Shown here piece by piece: positions 36,456 through 53,130 of a stretch of DNA of 64,000 bases (its first letter is position 1; every line of letters starts with the position of its first letter). The notes under the pieces were generated by a model that was given only the letters and a program-made list of their open reading frames with translations, was not told where the DNA came from and ran no database searches. The position numbers and the translations under genes were made by a program. Where the stretch lies: positions 744,001 to 808,000 of the forward strand of contig JAALGY010000043.1 in NCBI GenBank assembly GCA_032358165.1. Reading direction: 5' to 3'. Source of the DNA: Diplosphaera chodatii (taxonomy: Eukaryota; Chlorophyta; Trebouxiophyceae; Prasiolales; Stichococcaceae).

Positions 36456-37694
36456 ATGGACGAGGAACGAAAAACCCACCTGCTGGACTTGGACAACCAT
36501 TTGCTATGCGAAGTCTTCAAGTCAGTGAGCGTGTGTGACAAACAGCAGAATGTGCAGCGGACCTGCATGCGCTTCAGAGCTGTGCTGCAGCAACCAAGTT
36601 TTTCGGCAACTTGGGGATCCATCACGGTGAAACTGATGATGCAAGATGGCGACTGTTTCATCAGCCCGCAGAGGATAACGCAGTTGATAATCTGGCTGCT
36701 TGATCGCAAATCAGGTGGTTGGACATTACATGTGTGCCTTGCGATGACACATACCTGATTCTTCTTTGGCGCCATAGGTCCTGATGATGATGATGATGGC
36801 ATGTCATACGTTGCAGGCATTGAAAAGGTGAAGTTGTTCACCGAACACAAGTGCTGCAGCACGCCATATGTCTCCTGGCGTGCCGCACAGCAGCAGGAAG
36901 TTCTGCATGCTGTTGCCGCTGCCATGGCTGCCGAGGATGTGCCGATGCACTACTGCGGGTCCGAGGCCACCCCACTAGGACAAGTGCCTATGGTGTCGGC
37001 GCCGTTGCGGCTTGCTGATATGGATGCGGGGGCGGTCGAAGCGCTGCAACAGTGCGCGGAGAAGCTGGGCATCCGCTGCAGCGACTTCCAGCCTCAGCAT
37101 TGGGAAGTTTTGTGCTCCTTCCGCAGACTGAAGGCCATGGCCGTCTGCCTGCAAGCCAGCGATGAGGCGCTACCTGCGCCATATAACATCCAGAGCATGC
37201 AGCTGACCAGGTTGCGCCGGCTAACATTTACGCAGTGCAGTGTGTCACTGCAGCCTGTGCTGCAGCACCTGTCGGCACTGACTTTGCTGACGACCCTGCG
37301 TTTCTCCAGCTGCTCGAAAGGCCTGTCTGCTTTGTCAGCCGGCATGCCGCCGCTGCAGCACCTGGTTGACCTGACCTTTTCGCACTGCGGCCTCATCGTG
37401 ATGCCACCGCTGGCACAGCTGTTGCATCTCAAAGAGCTCAATCTGGACGGCAACCCAGGGTTGAGGGGTGCGCATCTAGAGCTGCGTGGGTTGACAGCGC
37501 TCACCAAGCTGTCCATGCAGCGCACGCCAGTGGACACCGGCACACTGGATGTCGTGCAGCAGCTGCCATCCCTGAAGCGGTTCAGTGTGCGGGGCTGTAT
37601 GTGGTTCTGGGTGAAGCTCGTATTTCTGCTGAGTCGTTTGAAGCGCTGGGGGCATGCTGTGTGCACGAAGCTGGTTGTGCAGACTGACCATTAA
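36456..37694 (+). CDS. F-box-like, leucine-rich-repeat-like protein (copy B)
   Basis: Exons 36456-36714 and 36817-37694 encode about 378 residues. It is clearly a paralogue of copy A: LLDLDNHLLCEVFK and QNVQRTCMRFRAVLQQP at the start, ITQLIIWLLDRKSG before the intron, then AEDVPMHYCGSE, LGIRCSDFQPQHWEVLCS, SLQPVLQHLSAL, LKELNLDGNPGLRGAH and LTALTKLSMQ. Intron position and phase are the same as in copy A. A (GAT)5 microsatellite lies in the intron. A TGTAA signal follows 43 bases after the stop. As with copy A, the F-box-plus-LRR reading suggests an SCF substrate receptor, with modest confidence in function but high confidence that the gene is real. Confidence 0.82.
36783..36797 (+). repeat. 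(GAT)5 microsatellite in the copy B intron
   Basis: Five tandem GAT units lie in the single intron of the plus-strand LRR gene, just before its acceptor at 36816. The intron of copy A lacks it. Confidence 0.9.
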
Positions 37695-37736
37695 CACTAT
37701 CACTTCAGCTCGATGTGACACACAGACAGCTATCCC

Positions 37737-37741
37737 TGTAA
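37737..37741 (+). promoter_or_regulatory. TGTAA polyadenylation signal of LRR copy B
   Basis: TGTAA starts 43 bases after the stop codon, within the 205-bp gap to the convergent PIG-S gene. Confidence 0.5.
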
Positions 37742-37899
37742 ATATTACGTGCATGTGCATGCATTGCAATGCAAGCAAGTCTGGCATCTGCACAACATAC
37801 AGCCATGCAAACCAAACACAACATGTCAATATGGTTCTGAAGCTTGCCAGACTAACAAGCGCAACAGTCCAGTTTCAAGTTCACGATTAGATGAGAACG

Positions 37900-40541
37900 T
37901 CAACCCCTGAGCTGACTCGATTTCAAAGCCTGCTGCGGAACCTGTCTGGCACGCCGGAGTTCCCGCAGCAAGCCGACTACGATTGGCAGCGTTGCCGGAA
38001 GGAAGAAGGGCAAGTAGACGGCCATTTTGTGCTGCGCAGGAAAGCTGAGCTGCGCCAGGATGCTGTGGTGAAAGAATGCTGCCTCAGCTGTCTGCACCGC
38101 AGGGGGGGTGTTGTTACTGCATGCATTGTTGCAACAGTTGCACCTGCATATCAGACTTGCATTACATCACGCAATGCATAGCGCTGATGCATGCGGCTCC
38201 CCACAGGGACTTGACTCTTCGAGTCGACGCCCACCTCACGAGCCGCCTGGCTGGCTGTGACGGCAGTCTGTAGAGAGCCCTGACTTGCTAACTGGATGGC
38301 CTGCTGACGGGCTCGAATCGCTTCTCGAACCTGCACAAGCAAAGCACAGCACAATCAGGTTCAACCTGCATGCATGTGACAAGATCTGAGCCCTGCGGCT
38401 GTGGCGTGCTCAGGAGTTTCTAGTGTACCAATCGCAGCAGCCAATGGCCCTGCAGGTCACGCCCTCGACATCATGGAGCTGCGCCCACCAGCATGTAGCA
38501 ACTGCCACGAAGAGTGCATCGCCAGAGCTGACAGATTGTGTGCGAGCAATGCCGATCTGCCGGCTGGCTGTGTTGTTCGCTCAGGCTGAGCTGGGAGGGT
38601 TTGCACACCCAGTCTTACCTGGTCCCCAACCAGGTCTGGCATCGCCAGCGTTGGGAGGCTCGTCACCAGGCGCGCAAGGGATGCCAAGGTGCCGCCAGCA
38701 GCTGCAATGTTGGCCTGCAGCGCCCGCCGCATGAGGCTGTCCACGTCCGCTATGGCCAGCGGGGCATCTGCTGCACACGTCTGGCTGCGATCTGGATCCG
38801 ATTGGCTCCTGCTAGCTGAGCCGTTGGCTCCTGACGGACAGCTGCCCGTGGGGCCAGTGCTTTTGGGCAGGCCCAGGTGCTGGCGCAGCTGCGCAAGGAT
38901 GATGCCGAAGACACCTGCGATGCAGCAGGTACAAGTGTAGCCTGTGGCAATGCTGCTGTCATGCACACCAAGCAACATCTATGTCGTCAGGAGACACTCG
39001 ACACATCGCAATATCCTGCTGCGGTGCAGCAATCACATGTTGTTCAGCCTTGTGCAGTTGTAACCGCACCATTCAGCTGCGCAGACGAGAGCACCGAAGT
39101 GACAGGCCGATCTGATAGCTCGACACCCGCCGCAAGGTCAGGCGGGTTGAATATGACAACGCCTCCCCAAGAGGGGATGACGTAGCTGTCTGATGGCGAC
39201 AAATCGCCTGCCAAGCAGTCAGGTGAAAAGCTTCATCAGGTTCAGAGCTCCTCAGCTGTACCATAGAAAGTGGTGTCCGAAGTGCAAGCACAAAGGTGCA
39301 TTGGTAACCCGGCCAACTGCAGGCGGGTCATGATAGGATCTTGGGGTAGCTGAGCCCTAACGCCAGCAGTACCTGAGGGCAGCAAAATTCGAAGCGGCCG
39401 TTGCGCTGGCGGCGGGACATACACCATCCAGTTCAGCGTCAGCTGCTGTCCTGTGCCGCCTGCGGCCGTGCCCAGCTGCCCTGCAGATCAACCATGGGCA
39501 TGATGATTGCACTGCATGTTCGCAGCACAGTTGCTTGCGTGCTTGCTTTCCGTTCATGGCGCGTCGTGAATATAATGTGGCAGTATTCAATGCATACTGT
39601 GGTCGCGTCCCTTCTGTTCTGCTGGTCAGGACAGGGTATGCAGGCGCACCGGCGTCAGGTGCCCAGCTGCGTTCCAGGAAGACGGGCAGGTCATCCCAGC
39701 TCAGGAGGAATGCATGGTGCTGCTCTGACCAGGTCCCATTGACCTGCACTCGGCATAATGAAAGACCTTCGACCCGCTCTGTCCGTACGAATGCCGCTGT
39801 GGAGAAATGTGGTCTAGGTGGGATGTTGTCTCTTGGCCTTCGTGCCAAGAGGTGCACGTAGGCTGGCACATCCCACCGTTGCAAGGTGTACCCACCCGGG
39901 CTGTGGTGTAGTACAGCACTTGGCTCTGCGCCTCCACCTTCATCAGTGGCTGCAGTGTACTGATGGCCGGCTGCAAGTACTGCTGCTGTAGTGCACGGAA
40001 ATCCCAGCTGTATATGCCCCTGTACACATGACAGAGACGCCAAGGTGATGACCGTATGCACAATGGTGGAGCGAGTGTATTGCTCTTGGCTGGGAGCAGG
40101 GGCTGTACACGCACCTTGCAGGGTCCGCATTGCACAGGCTGAAGGAGAGGACAGCCCTGCTGCAGCCGATCGTGACCTCGCCAGGCTGGTGTTGACCCGC
40201 CGTGCTGCCGGCATCTGCATGGCGCCACATGGACCGGTCGGAGGCATGCTGTGGCATGGAAGATGCTTGGGGATTGGATAGCTGGCTTCACGTCAGTGCA
40301 GCATACACGCCATGCAATCAGGCCTGCACCTGCCGCAAGCATTTCCTCAAACGGTAGCGCTGGCCGGTGGATGGACGTCAGGTGCCACCAGATTGGAATG
40401 CCTGCACGATACAAAGGAGGTATCAGCGCACCACTAGCCAGAGTTTACGACATGCTGATAATCGACCCACAGGCCGCGAATATCCTCACCTGCAAGATAG
40501 TAGAGCACAAGCCATGACACCGCCAGCAGGCGCTTGCCCAT
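37900..40541 (-). CDS. PIGS: PIG-S, subunit of the GPI transamidase complex
   Basis: The gene starts at 40541 with exon 40490-40541 (MGKRLLAVSWLVLYY), followed by 40330-40401 (GIPIWWHLTSIHRPALPFEEM), which together form the N-terminal membrane anchor and the G-(I/L)-P-x-WW motif of PIG-S. Lumenal exons follow: LSFSLCNADPA joined to YSWDFRALQQQYLQPAI and QSQVLYYTTAR; LNWMVYVPPPAQ; YVIPSWGGVVIFNPPD; VFGIILAQLRQHLGL; ASLARLVTSLPTLAMPDLV; then AIQLASQGSLQTAV. The last exon ends with the second membrane helix, MAVYLPFFLPATLPIVVGLL, and a basic tail. All align in order with human PIG-S. The complex, in the ER membrane, replaces a C-terminal signal peptide by a GPI anchor. Several middle borders (39200-40200) were not fixed. 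It is convergent with LRR copy B. Confidence 0.9.
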
Positions 40542-41201
40542 CCTCGGCTGTCACGTCTTGCGCAGCATGAAGCGCATGCTTCTAAGCACGCATTGCAGCT
40601 TCACACAGTTCCGCGCCAACACATGTCAAGCCAAACACCTTGCAATGATCATCATTTTGCACGTCTGGGTGATTTGACATGGATCATGTGCAGCTCCTCA
40701 TGCTTCGCGGCACGCTTGTGGGACAAACATGATCACAGCTTGGCGTGATGTTTGTGTGCTGAGACAAAGATGCAACTCTGCGTTTTGCATGCAAATGGTC
40801 TAATGCTGCAGATCCTGTCTGCAGCGGACATCTCATGTGGAGCGGTTCAGCATCTGGCAATGAGAACTGTGAGGAAAAGCTTTGCTGGAACGACACGCTC
40901 GCTGGCGCATGGTTTTACATCATATGCGGATGGCTCCTGACTGCAGAAGGTCCCTGCGACGGACCGCACCCGCAGGAGCGAAGCGCAGCCAAATGCTGCC
41001 TGAGCGGATTGCCAAAATTGCAGGCCTGCCCAGTACCGCATGCCACGACATTGCTGAGGGTTCACTGCGATGAGATCTGTGTTCATGAAGAATGCATGCT
41101 GCCCCGCCTTGCCTGCTGCAAGTTGAGGGAAGCAGCTTGTTGACCGGCTGGCTGAAGCCTATACAGTAGTTGCGGTTTTGGCATGCATGTCCTGCATTGT
41201 T
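40542..41201. other. Intergenic region upstream of PIG-S
   Basis: These 660 bases hold the PIG-S promoter side and the 3' end of the minus-strand 5-phosphatase gene. TTACA at about 40915 is TGTAA on the minus strand. No coding signal is convincing. Confidence 0.4.
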
Positions 41202-44200
41202 TCAGGCGCTGCTGCTATGCTGATGCCCTTGCGGTGGCTCCAGGAACAGGGCTAGGAAGGCTGCGCGGCGTTCGGCAATGGCAGTGATGCCTGCCGCAAT
41301 GCGCTGCAGGTCTCCCACTTCTGGTGCGCTCATGTTGCCGCCTGCACATACAGATGGTGCATAAGTTGGCCGGTTCTTTGCGCTGAAAATCGTGTCATCA
41401 GTGCGGATGGTCATAGCATGCACAGCAGCTCTAGTCTGGCAGGTGCCAGCGCCACTACACGGTCAAACTACACACACAGCAGAATTGACCTGGGGTCACC
41501 TTTGCCTTTGTAGGAGTGGGGCGTCTGGCCGAACCACAGGTCTGCCAGCAGCGCCGAGAGCGCTGCCGCCGTCAGGCCGTTGGCCGCTGCATTGTCGGGC
41601 TGCAGCGCGGCACGCATGAGCCCCGCCACATGGCGGAACACTGCCCACTCCACGGGCGCCAGGGCGTCCGCCAGCAGGGATGCCGCTGCGTCCGCCTGTG
41701 CACTCGAGACTTGCAAGTCGATGGAAATTCACTACAGGCAATGAGTCCAATACAGCTCTGACGTGTGCACCAATGAGACAGATCAGTCAGCGCAGCGAAC
41801 AAGCCCGGTGGCCATGGTAGAACCAGCAAGTATGCACAGTCTGGCACCAGTCGGGGGTTCAATGTGTGGGCGCTCACCGAGGGCACGCACACATCGCAGA
41901 CCTGCGCCGCGGCGGCCGGCATGAACACGGCCGGCAGGCTGGCAAAGAAGGCCAGCAGCGTCGCCGCGACGTCGTGCGGGCCAGCGCGCTGCGGGATGGG
42001 CCGCCCCTCGTCCAGGGCCTCCCTTATCTCCCTGACCGCAGAATCGCAGCGGCCGTCGACGGACATGCTGAATCCACTTTGACGGGCCAGACAGCAATGA
42101 AGGTTGCGTAGCTGGTGTCCTAGCCCTGGGTGTCACAGATGGCAGGTGAATGAGATACAAGCACATACCGCACGATCTTGGACTCGTCTGCAACCTCCTG
42201 CGACATGTGGTCCGCCCGGTTCACGAACAGCCCCGGCGTCTGCAGCACCTCCGGCTGTCCCAGGTACTTTGTCAGCGCCCTGCAGGCAGCGGAGCAGCCG
42301 TCAAAGAGCTGAGCACCACACCAGCTGGTGACGCAGAGCATGTGAGGCTGTGGTCTGCTGGCTTGCATTACAGGGCGGCATCAGTGTGCAACAGACAGTG
42401 ACCTGAGCTCTGGAGGCACGAGGGCCAGGACCGCTGGGGACTCGCTGGCGGCGGCGGCATCCCGCACAAGCGCTGCCAGCTGGTCTTCCTCTGCACCCTC
42501 TCCTGCGTGCTGCTGCCGCTCCCATTCGCCTTGCTGCTCGGCGCCTACAGCATGCACATGATGCACTTGACAATGCACCATTCCGACCCGGGATGAGCAC
42601 CCAGCTTTGGCGCCTTGTATGCAGAGCAGAGCAGCGACTGCATCGGGTCTGGATCCAGAGGAAAGTCAAATTCCAGTGCCTGGCTGGTCAGCTGCCTGCC
42701 GCGCCCTGGCAGTTGCCTCGTCCTCTGGGCTGGCGCTTGGCTGGGCAAGCTTGGACAGCTGCGGATCCAGCTTTCGCCTGGCTGTCGACTCCCCGGCGTC
42801 TGACATCGGGCTGCAATGTTCAGACAAGCACATGAAGGAGAGCAGGCCCAGCTTCTGCTGAATACAGCAGCATATCACATCGACGGTTGCTGAATGATGC
42901 CTCCATCGACTGCTGTCCCCCAACAGTGGGAGGCTCACAACACCTGTTGAGGCTGGAGGTGGGGCTGTAGAACTCGGCGCTGGCCGCAATGCCTTTCGGT
43001 TCCTTTGGCGGCGTGCGCGCCGAGGTGTCCACACGCAGGCTGCCATTCGCGGGCGCCAGGCCCTCTGCTGATGCTGTGCCTCCGCCAGCAGCCGCCACCA
43101 AGGGTCTGTAGACAGCATGCTGACAATTACAGGGTGGGATCATCGCAGCTGCTTCGGCTCACTGGGCACACACAAGCACATGCAGGTAGCCCGTGCCAGC
43201 CCCAGGACATGATGCCATAGCATGCAAAGTTGTAGGTGTTTTAGGCATTTCAGGGTCAGATGCACGAGCAGCAGTGTGAGCATCCCACCTTTGGAGGTCG
43301 GCAAGCGTGCTGAGGCTGAGGCCAAAGAAGGAGGGCGCGTACGCGCCGCCGGCTGCCAAAAACAGGTCGTTGCCGTCCTGAATCCTCAGAACCATCACCG
43401 CGTCCAGCTTGCAGCGCCCCTCTGCCGGCAGGGACACGCCCCAAAGACTGTGCCACAGCGTCCAGCAGCATACAGGACAAGGTGCGGCGCCACATCGAGC
43501 TGGCCGAGATTGCCCCTTTGCAACACCGTCGACGAGCAGCATCTGATGCATTGCATGTAGCATAAGGCTTTGCTTCCTGCAGCCCTTACAGCTGGCGCAC
43601 CCCACCTGATGCCAGCACGTCGGCTGCGCTGCCGGGCCCGCCCGTCACACGCGCCACGACTCGCAGGTCTGTCGCAGCACCCGGCTCCAGGACACCCTGC
43701 AGCGGAGTCCAGCACCAGCACATGGACATGACAGTGGCAGTAGATACTGCGTGGGCGACGCCGGGCCTGATGCAGCATGGCAGACACCCTATCCCAAGTG
43801 TGCACCTGCTCTGGCGATACGGACGCCCATCGGGGTGCTGTCCTGAACGCCTTGTCTGCGGGATCCCCAAACATTGCGCCCGGCAGCGGCATGAACTCGA
43901 AGCTGGCCGTGACCTGCGAGCAAGCAGTGTCCCAGGTCAGCAGATGGTGATCTACTCGAGGCTGGACAAGCATCAGTCCCGGCGCTCATGCTGTAGTGAC
44001 CAGTCTGAGCTCACCCCGCCGACATTTCGCAGCACAATGTCACAGGTTGCCTGCTGGCCATAGCGCAGCGTTCCTAAATCTGCTGTGGATGGCTCCTGCG
44101 TGCACAAAAAGCGTTATGAAGCGGCCGCACACCAGGCACGACATATGACAAGGAGGTGAGTGCTGCTGGTAAGTACAGCTCGTGCAGTGTTTGCAGCAGG

Positions 44201-47200
44201 TGCAGAGGAGTTCTGTCAGTTCTCAGGATTTGTCAGGGGGTTCGCAGCTGCTTACCATCTCACAGTGTGGCATGGCGGCCATCTCAGCGGCGTCAACCCG
44301 CCGCCTCGCATCTTCCACCGCCGCGTGCACTCGGTCCCTGTGGGGCAGCAATGCCACGGCCAGTGTGTCGGCAAGATGCTCTGTTCCCACTTCAGATCCT
44401 GTGTGATAGGCATGATGAGCAGCCTAGCATTGTGACATCCAATGCGATGCCCTGCTGCCTGCCATACTGTGCATGTACCTCACTGACAAGTCACCTGTTG
44501 TACTCCTGCACTGGGAGGCTGAAGGTGGCTGCCACAGGCATGTGATCCGACGCCGTCAGCATCGCTGAGCTGTAGGACAGCTGCTTAACGGCACTGGATC
44601 GCCACAGCACGCGGTCTGTCCATGCGGGCGTTCGCTTCTTTTGCTGCGCCGCCTGCGCGTTGGAGGAGCCGACAAACATGACTCCTCATGCACTGAATCC
44701 GCCGTGCTTGCGTTGCAACCATTGCTGATGCTGCCCTGACGAACCCTTCAGCGCTGTGCAGGCTCAACTTTGCATCAAGCGTACACAGCATGGTACCTGG
44801 CAGCCGCTGCATCTTACAGCAGGCTTACCGCATCGCTGATAGGTTCATCTGCAGCACGAGGGCTGGCAGGATCGGGCTCAGGCCCTTCCCCGTGGTACTG
44901 TGTCGTGCCGCGCACGAACTTGAAGGTCGGTGGGAACGACAGCCGCCCCTCCTGCCAACCGTCAAATGCACGTCCTGCACACGCCGACACCTCTGTGGTT
45001 GTCAGGCTATGAGCATTAGCCTCAAATGAGTTTATCAGCACCAACCGTTCTGATGGTGCACAGCTTGTAGTGTGGCAATTTATTTCTGCGGCGACTGGCA
45101 GACTCACCAGTGCGCCGCATGATGCTGAGCTCGTCCGCATCAGCCAGAGCAGCCAGGTCGCCCTTACGAAGTGCTGCCCGGGCCTCAGCGTCTGGAAGTG
45201 AAAGCCTGGCAGATGGTACATATGCACGAGGTCAGTCCAACCGCACATGTATGCGTTGACATTGCCTGCCCTCCAGCAAGGACAGGAGGACTACCGAGCA
45301 CACTATTCGGTGCTGTGGCCAAACCTGTAATTGAGGTCGCCCAGCCACAGGCAGTGCTCTGCATCGGTGATGGCCTTGGCCGCGCCCCAGTGCCCGGGCC
45401 GCCTGCCTGGTGCCGCCACCTGCAAGGCCAACAAACTCAAGGTGCATGAGCGCACACTTACACCGCACCCAAAAGCCTGTGGCTTGCACTTGGCGGAATC
45501 CGCCCACGACTTTGAGTTGACCACCGTGGGCGTCAGGGCAACGCTTCTCAGCCAGACGGCCACCCTGTGAACCATGAAGCGTCATCACAACTTGCCTTCG
45601 AGACACCCTCCGGCTGCAGCTGCACATCCAGCGCCTCCGGGTCCAAAACAGCCGAGTCGGGTGCGAACGCGGTGCGGCGCATGATTTCCGAGTAGTCATA
45701 GTTGCGCCGCAGCTCGTCGCCGTCAGCCTCGCCGGACGACAAGTGCGCCACCACCAGCGCCAGGCCCGTGTCATACAGCCGCAGCCTCGCCGCCACGGCA
45801 CCTGCAAGTGACACAAGCGCGATCTGCAGCTCGAGGTGCCTGCCGACGGACTTGCTGGAGGGCGACACAGTCACTCGAGGCAGTTGTCTGTGACACAACC
45901 ACTTCCATGGCGACAATGTTCCATCTACATGGCTTTGGAGAAAATCTGCAGCCATACCTTTGTTGCCTAAGTAGCCCATGATGCCGGTGCCCACAGATGT
46001 CGCCTGCACACCGCGTATGTGGGGCAGCAGCCCGGCGCGCACCCACACACTCATGTACACGCCCACCATCTGCTTTGCGGCCACCTGCAGAGCCACATCA
46101 AGCAGGTGAGTGTGTGGGGGCTGCCCTGAATGCTTTCAACACAGAATGGGCGTCTGACGGTGAGATCCAAGACTGCTGGGTCATGGTGACACCCAAATAG
46201 CAGGGTTGGAACCTGCCCTGCCACAGAGTTCTGCACCTGTACGAAGGCCTCTGGCGGCGCTGGCCTGGCGGCCGGCTTTGCCCCATCCTGCGCGTCGCCC
46301 CGCCCGGGGTCTGCCGCATCAGACTCCCGCACAGCCTGATCCGCTGCTGCATCCCACTGACTATTGGCACCCGCACTTGCTGATCTGCCGCTGTGTGTTG
46401 CTGCATCGCCGCCCTGATGCCGTCCTGGCTGCTCTGCCTCAGGAGGCTGCAGCTGGCCTGCCGTCGAAGCAGAGTGTTCTGGCTCCGGTGCCGCCAGCAG
46501 GTGGCCATCTGAGCAGGAGTAGGAGCGCGTGATGGGCGCCGGATTCAGGGCCTCGCCCACCAGGCGGTCCCAGGCAAAAGCTGCCTCGCCGCTGCCGCCA
46601 ACAAGGTCTGCACAGCATGTCATCTTCATGTAACGGTCACAGCAAGCATCATGCAAGGGTTGGTCTGCTGTGCTGCATCTAGTAGATTACCATGCAACGA
46701 CAAGAGCCTCAGTATCAGGGTGTGGCCGTCCCTCAGCTGCAGGAAAGCGCTCAACGCACACACAACAGCATGCTGCATGTCAGCTGCAGGTTGCGCTGTC
46801 TCGCCTGGTATAAGCCATTGCAAGGCAAGCGCACCATTCATGACATTGCTGGCGTTCAGGGGCACGATCTCCTGAAAGCCGACGATGACCACATCGGCCT
46901 CTGGCGCGGCAGCCAACCAGGGAGCCAAGTTCAAGCCCACAGGCGGCTTGCGACCGTTCACATTATATGTGCCGACCTGCATTCGCAGCAGCAATCACAG
47001 TTGGCTCTGATACTGCATGACATGGACTGCTGCAGCAATTACACCGCAACAACCGGCTCCAACATGTCGCTTGCAGTTGACACTGACCTGCTGACCTGCT
47101 AACCCATGCACACTGCAACAACAAGCTCTTTGCATTTTGCGGCACCCACCAGCAGCTTGAGCTCGTGGTGGTCAATGAGCTCTGATAGGTCACCACGCAG

Positions 47201-47880
47201 AAACTCCTGCCGCACCGCCTCGCTACGTGCATTGCGCAGCAGATGCTCGAGCACCGGGTCGACGCTCTGCGCAGAGCTGCCGCCTGCAGCCAAAAGGGAC
47301 CCGGCATAAGCGCACCAATGCTGTGTGATGGCGGCATCCACCAATGAATGCCTGTGGCGTTCATGCAGGCAGCAGCCTGTGTCGCACCTGCCGTCCCGTG
47401 GTTGATGGATGCTGCGCGGGAGGGAACACGCGGGGCTGCTGCATTGACCATGTCCAGCGTCAGCATGACACCATCAATCTTCATGGACAACAGCTGGAGC
47501 ACCGTGTCATATGCCTCCCGCTGCAGCTGTCGTCAACTTCACCTGAGCTGCTCGAGCTGGAGGCTGCGGATGGCGACGGGCGTCCGAAGTCTGGCGGCCG
47601 CTGGACGGCTGACGCCACTCTGGCACTCGCCCATTCCGCCCGCGACTTGGCCTGGGCAAGCACTTGCACTGATGACATGCGCAGCTCCTGCAGCATGTCT
47701 CACTTGCCAGGAAAGGCTTGTAATGTAGTTCCCGTAGCCTGACGTAACGCTACGGATCGTGTGTCGCTTGCTGCAGCACAGTGCACGGCCAGCACTAGCG
47801 CATTGACCATGGCACACATTCAGCAGATTGAAGCTCACCGCTGTGGCGGCTTTGTCCTTGAAGCCTAAGAACGACTTCAT
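41202..47880 (-). CDS. OCRL-like inositol polyphosphate 5-phosphatase with ASH and RhoGAP regions
   Basis: A long multi-exon gene on the minus strand. The catalytic domain runs from about 46976: VGTYNVNGRKPP, IVGFQEIVPLNASNV, MVGVYMSVWVRAGLLPHI, GTGIMGYLGNKG, VVAHLSSGEADGDELRRN, WLGDLNYRF, FDGWQEGRLSFPPTFKF, TPAWTDRVLW and SDHMPVAATF. These contain the Mg2+ and phosphate ligands of type II 5-phosphatases. An ASH-like beta domain follows (DLGTLRYGQQATCDIVLRN), then a RhoGAP-like end (LTKYLGQPEVLQTPGLF, LLAFFASLPAVFMP, VFRHVAGLMRAALQ). This is the OCRL/INPP5B order. Such enzymes remove the 5-phosphate of PI(4,5)P2 on Golgi and endosomes. A Ser/Asp-rich insert lies at 46240-46560. The 5' end is uncertain: the start may be MKSFLGFKDKAATA at 47880 or MKIDGVMLTLD near 47484. 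Confidence 0.85.
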
Positions 47881-48527
47881 CTGCTGTGATGAAAGAGCAG
47901 ATCACATCGCTGTGCAGGCTGTTTGCATCACCCTGATTAAAATCATGTCACATGATGGAGCATCGCTTATCCAGCGTCCGTGGACAAAGCGTACACACGA
48001 ATCCAGTCGACAGCAGCAGTCGTTGACCGATTCAGCACTGCAAGACGTGCAACTGCTGTGGACATTGTTTGACATTTGACTGTGTAGGGCTGCCCAACTG
48101 GGCTGCTCCAGGGTGGTAGCGTCCTATTGGCGGATCGTCCGATTGTTGCCGACTGGCTGCAAGCTTGGCGTTGCCGATTTGGGCCGATCGGTGCGTGAGG
48201 CCCCAGGAGCGTTGCAAAGGACGTCAGATCCGCCCGACAACACTCTGTTGACTTTGTGAGACTGCAAGAGGCGCGGTGAATATCTGGAGCGCGTCCGCGG
48301 CTGTGCATTGCAGTTGGTCATATATATTCTTCGGAGGGGGCAAACGCGCACATCGCAGGGTGCAGTTTTTGCTAGGATCTAAAAGCAACAATGAAGCTCA
48401 TTTGCAGAGCAAGCGTCTGGCCAATCAGAGCACGCTTGCGAGTGTCTGAAAGCACGCCGTGATTTTGACATCCGAAGCACCTACGTAGCTGCACGCTGGG
48501 CACGACAAGCCAGCATCACCCGTCCAC
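47881..48527. other. Divergent promoter region of the 5-phosphatase and CIPK genes
   Basis: About 650 bases lie between the two start sites. An AT-rich patch TCATATATATTC near 48318-48330 is the only TATA-like sequence I noticed. I see no gene. Confidence 0.45.

Positions 48528-53130
<4,603 letters not shown>

Noticed and set aside
37891..38181. Plus-strand frame of 96 codons
   Set aside because: It lies opposite the last exon of PIG-S, whose membrane helix and position agree with the family; the plus frame is a shadow.
47521..47542. A 22-base mini-intron (GTGAAG to TGCAG)
   Set aside because: It would be flanked by consensus sites but is too short for normal splicing and does not restore phase.
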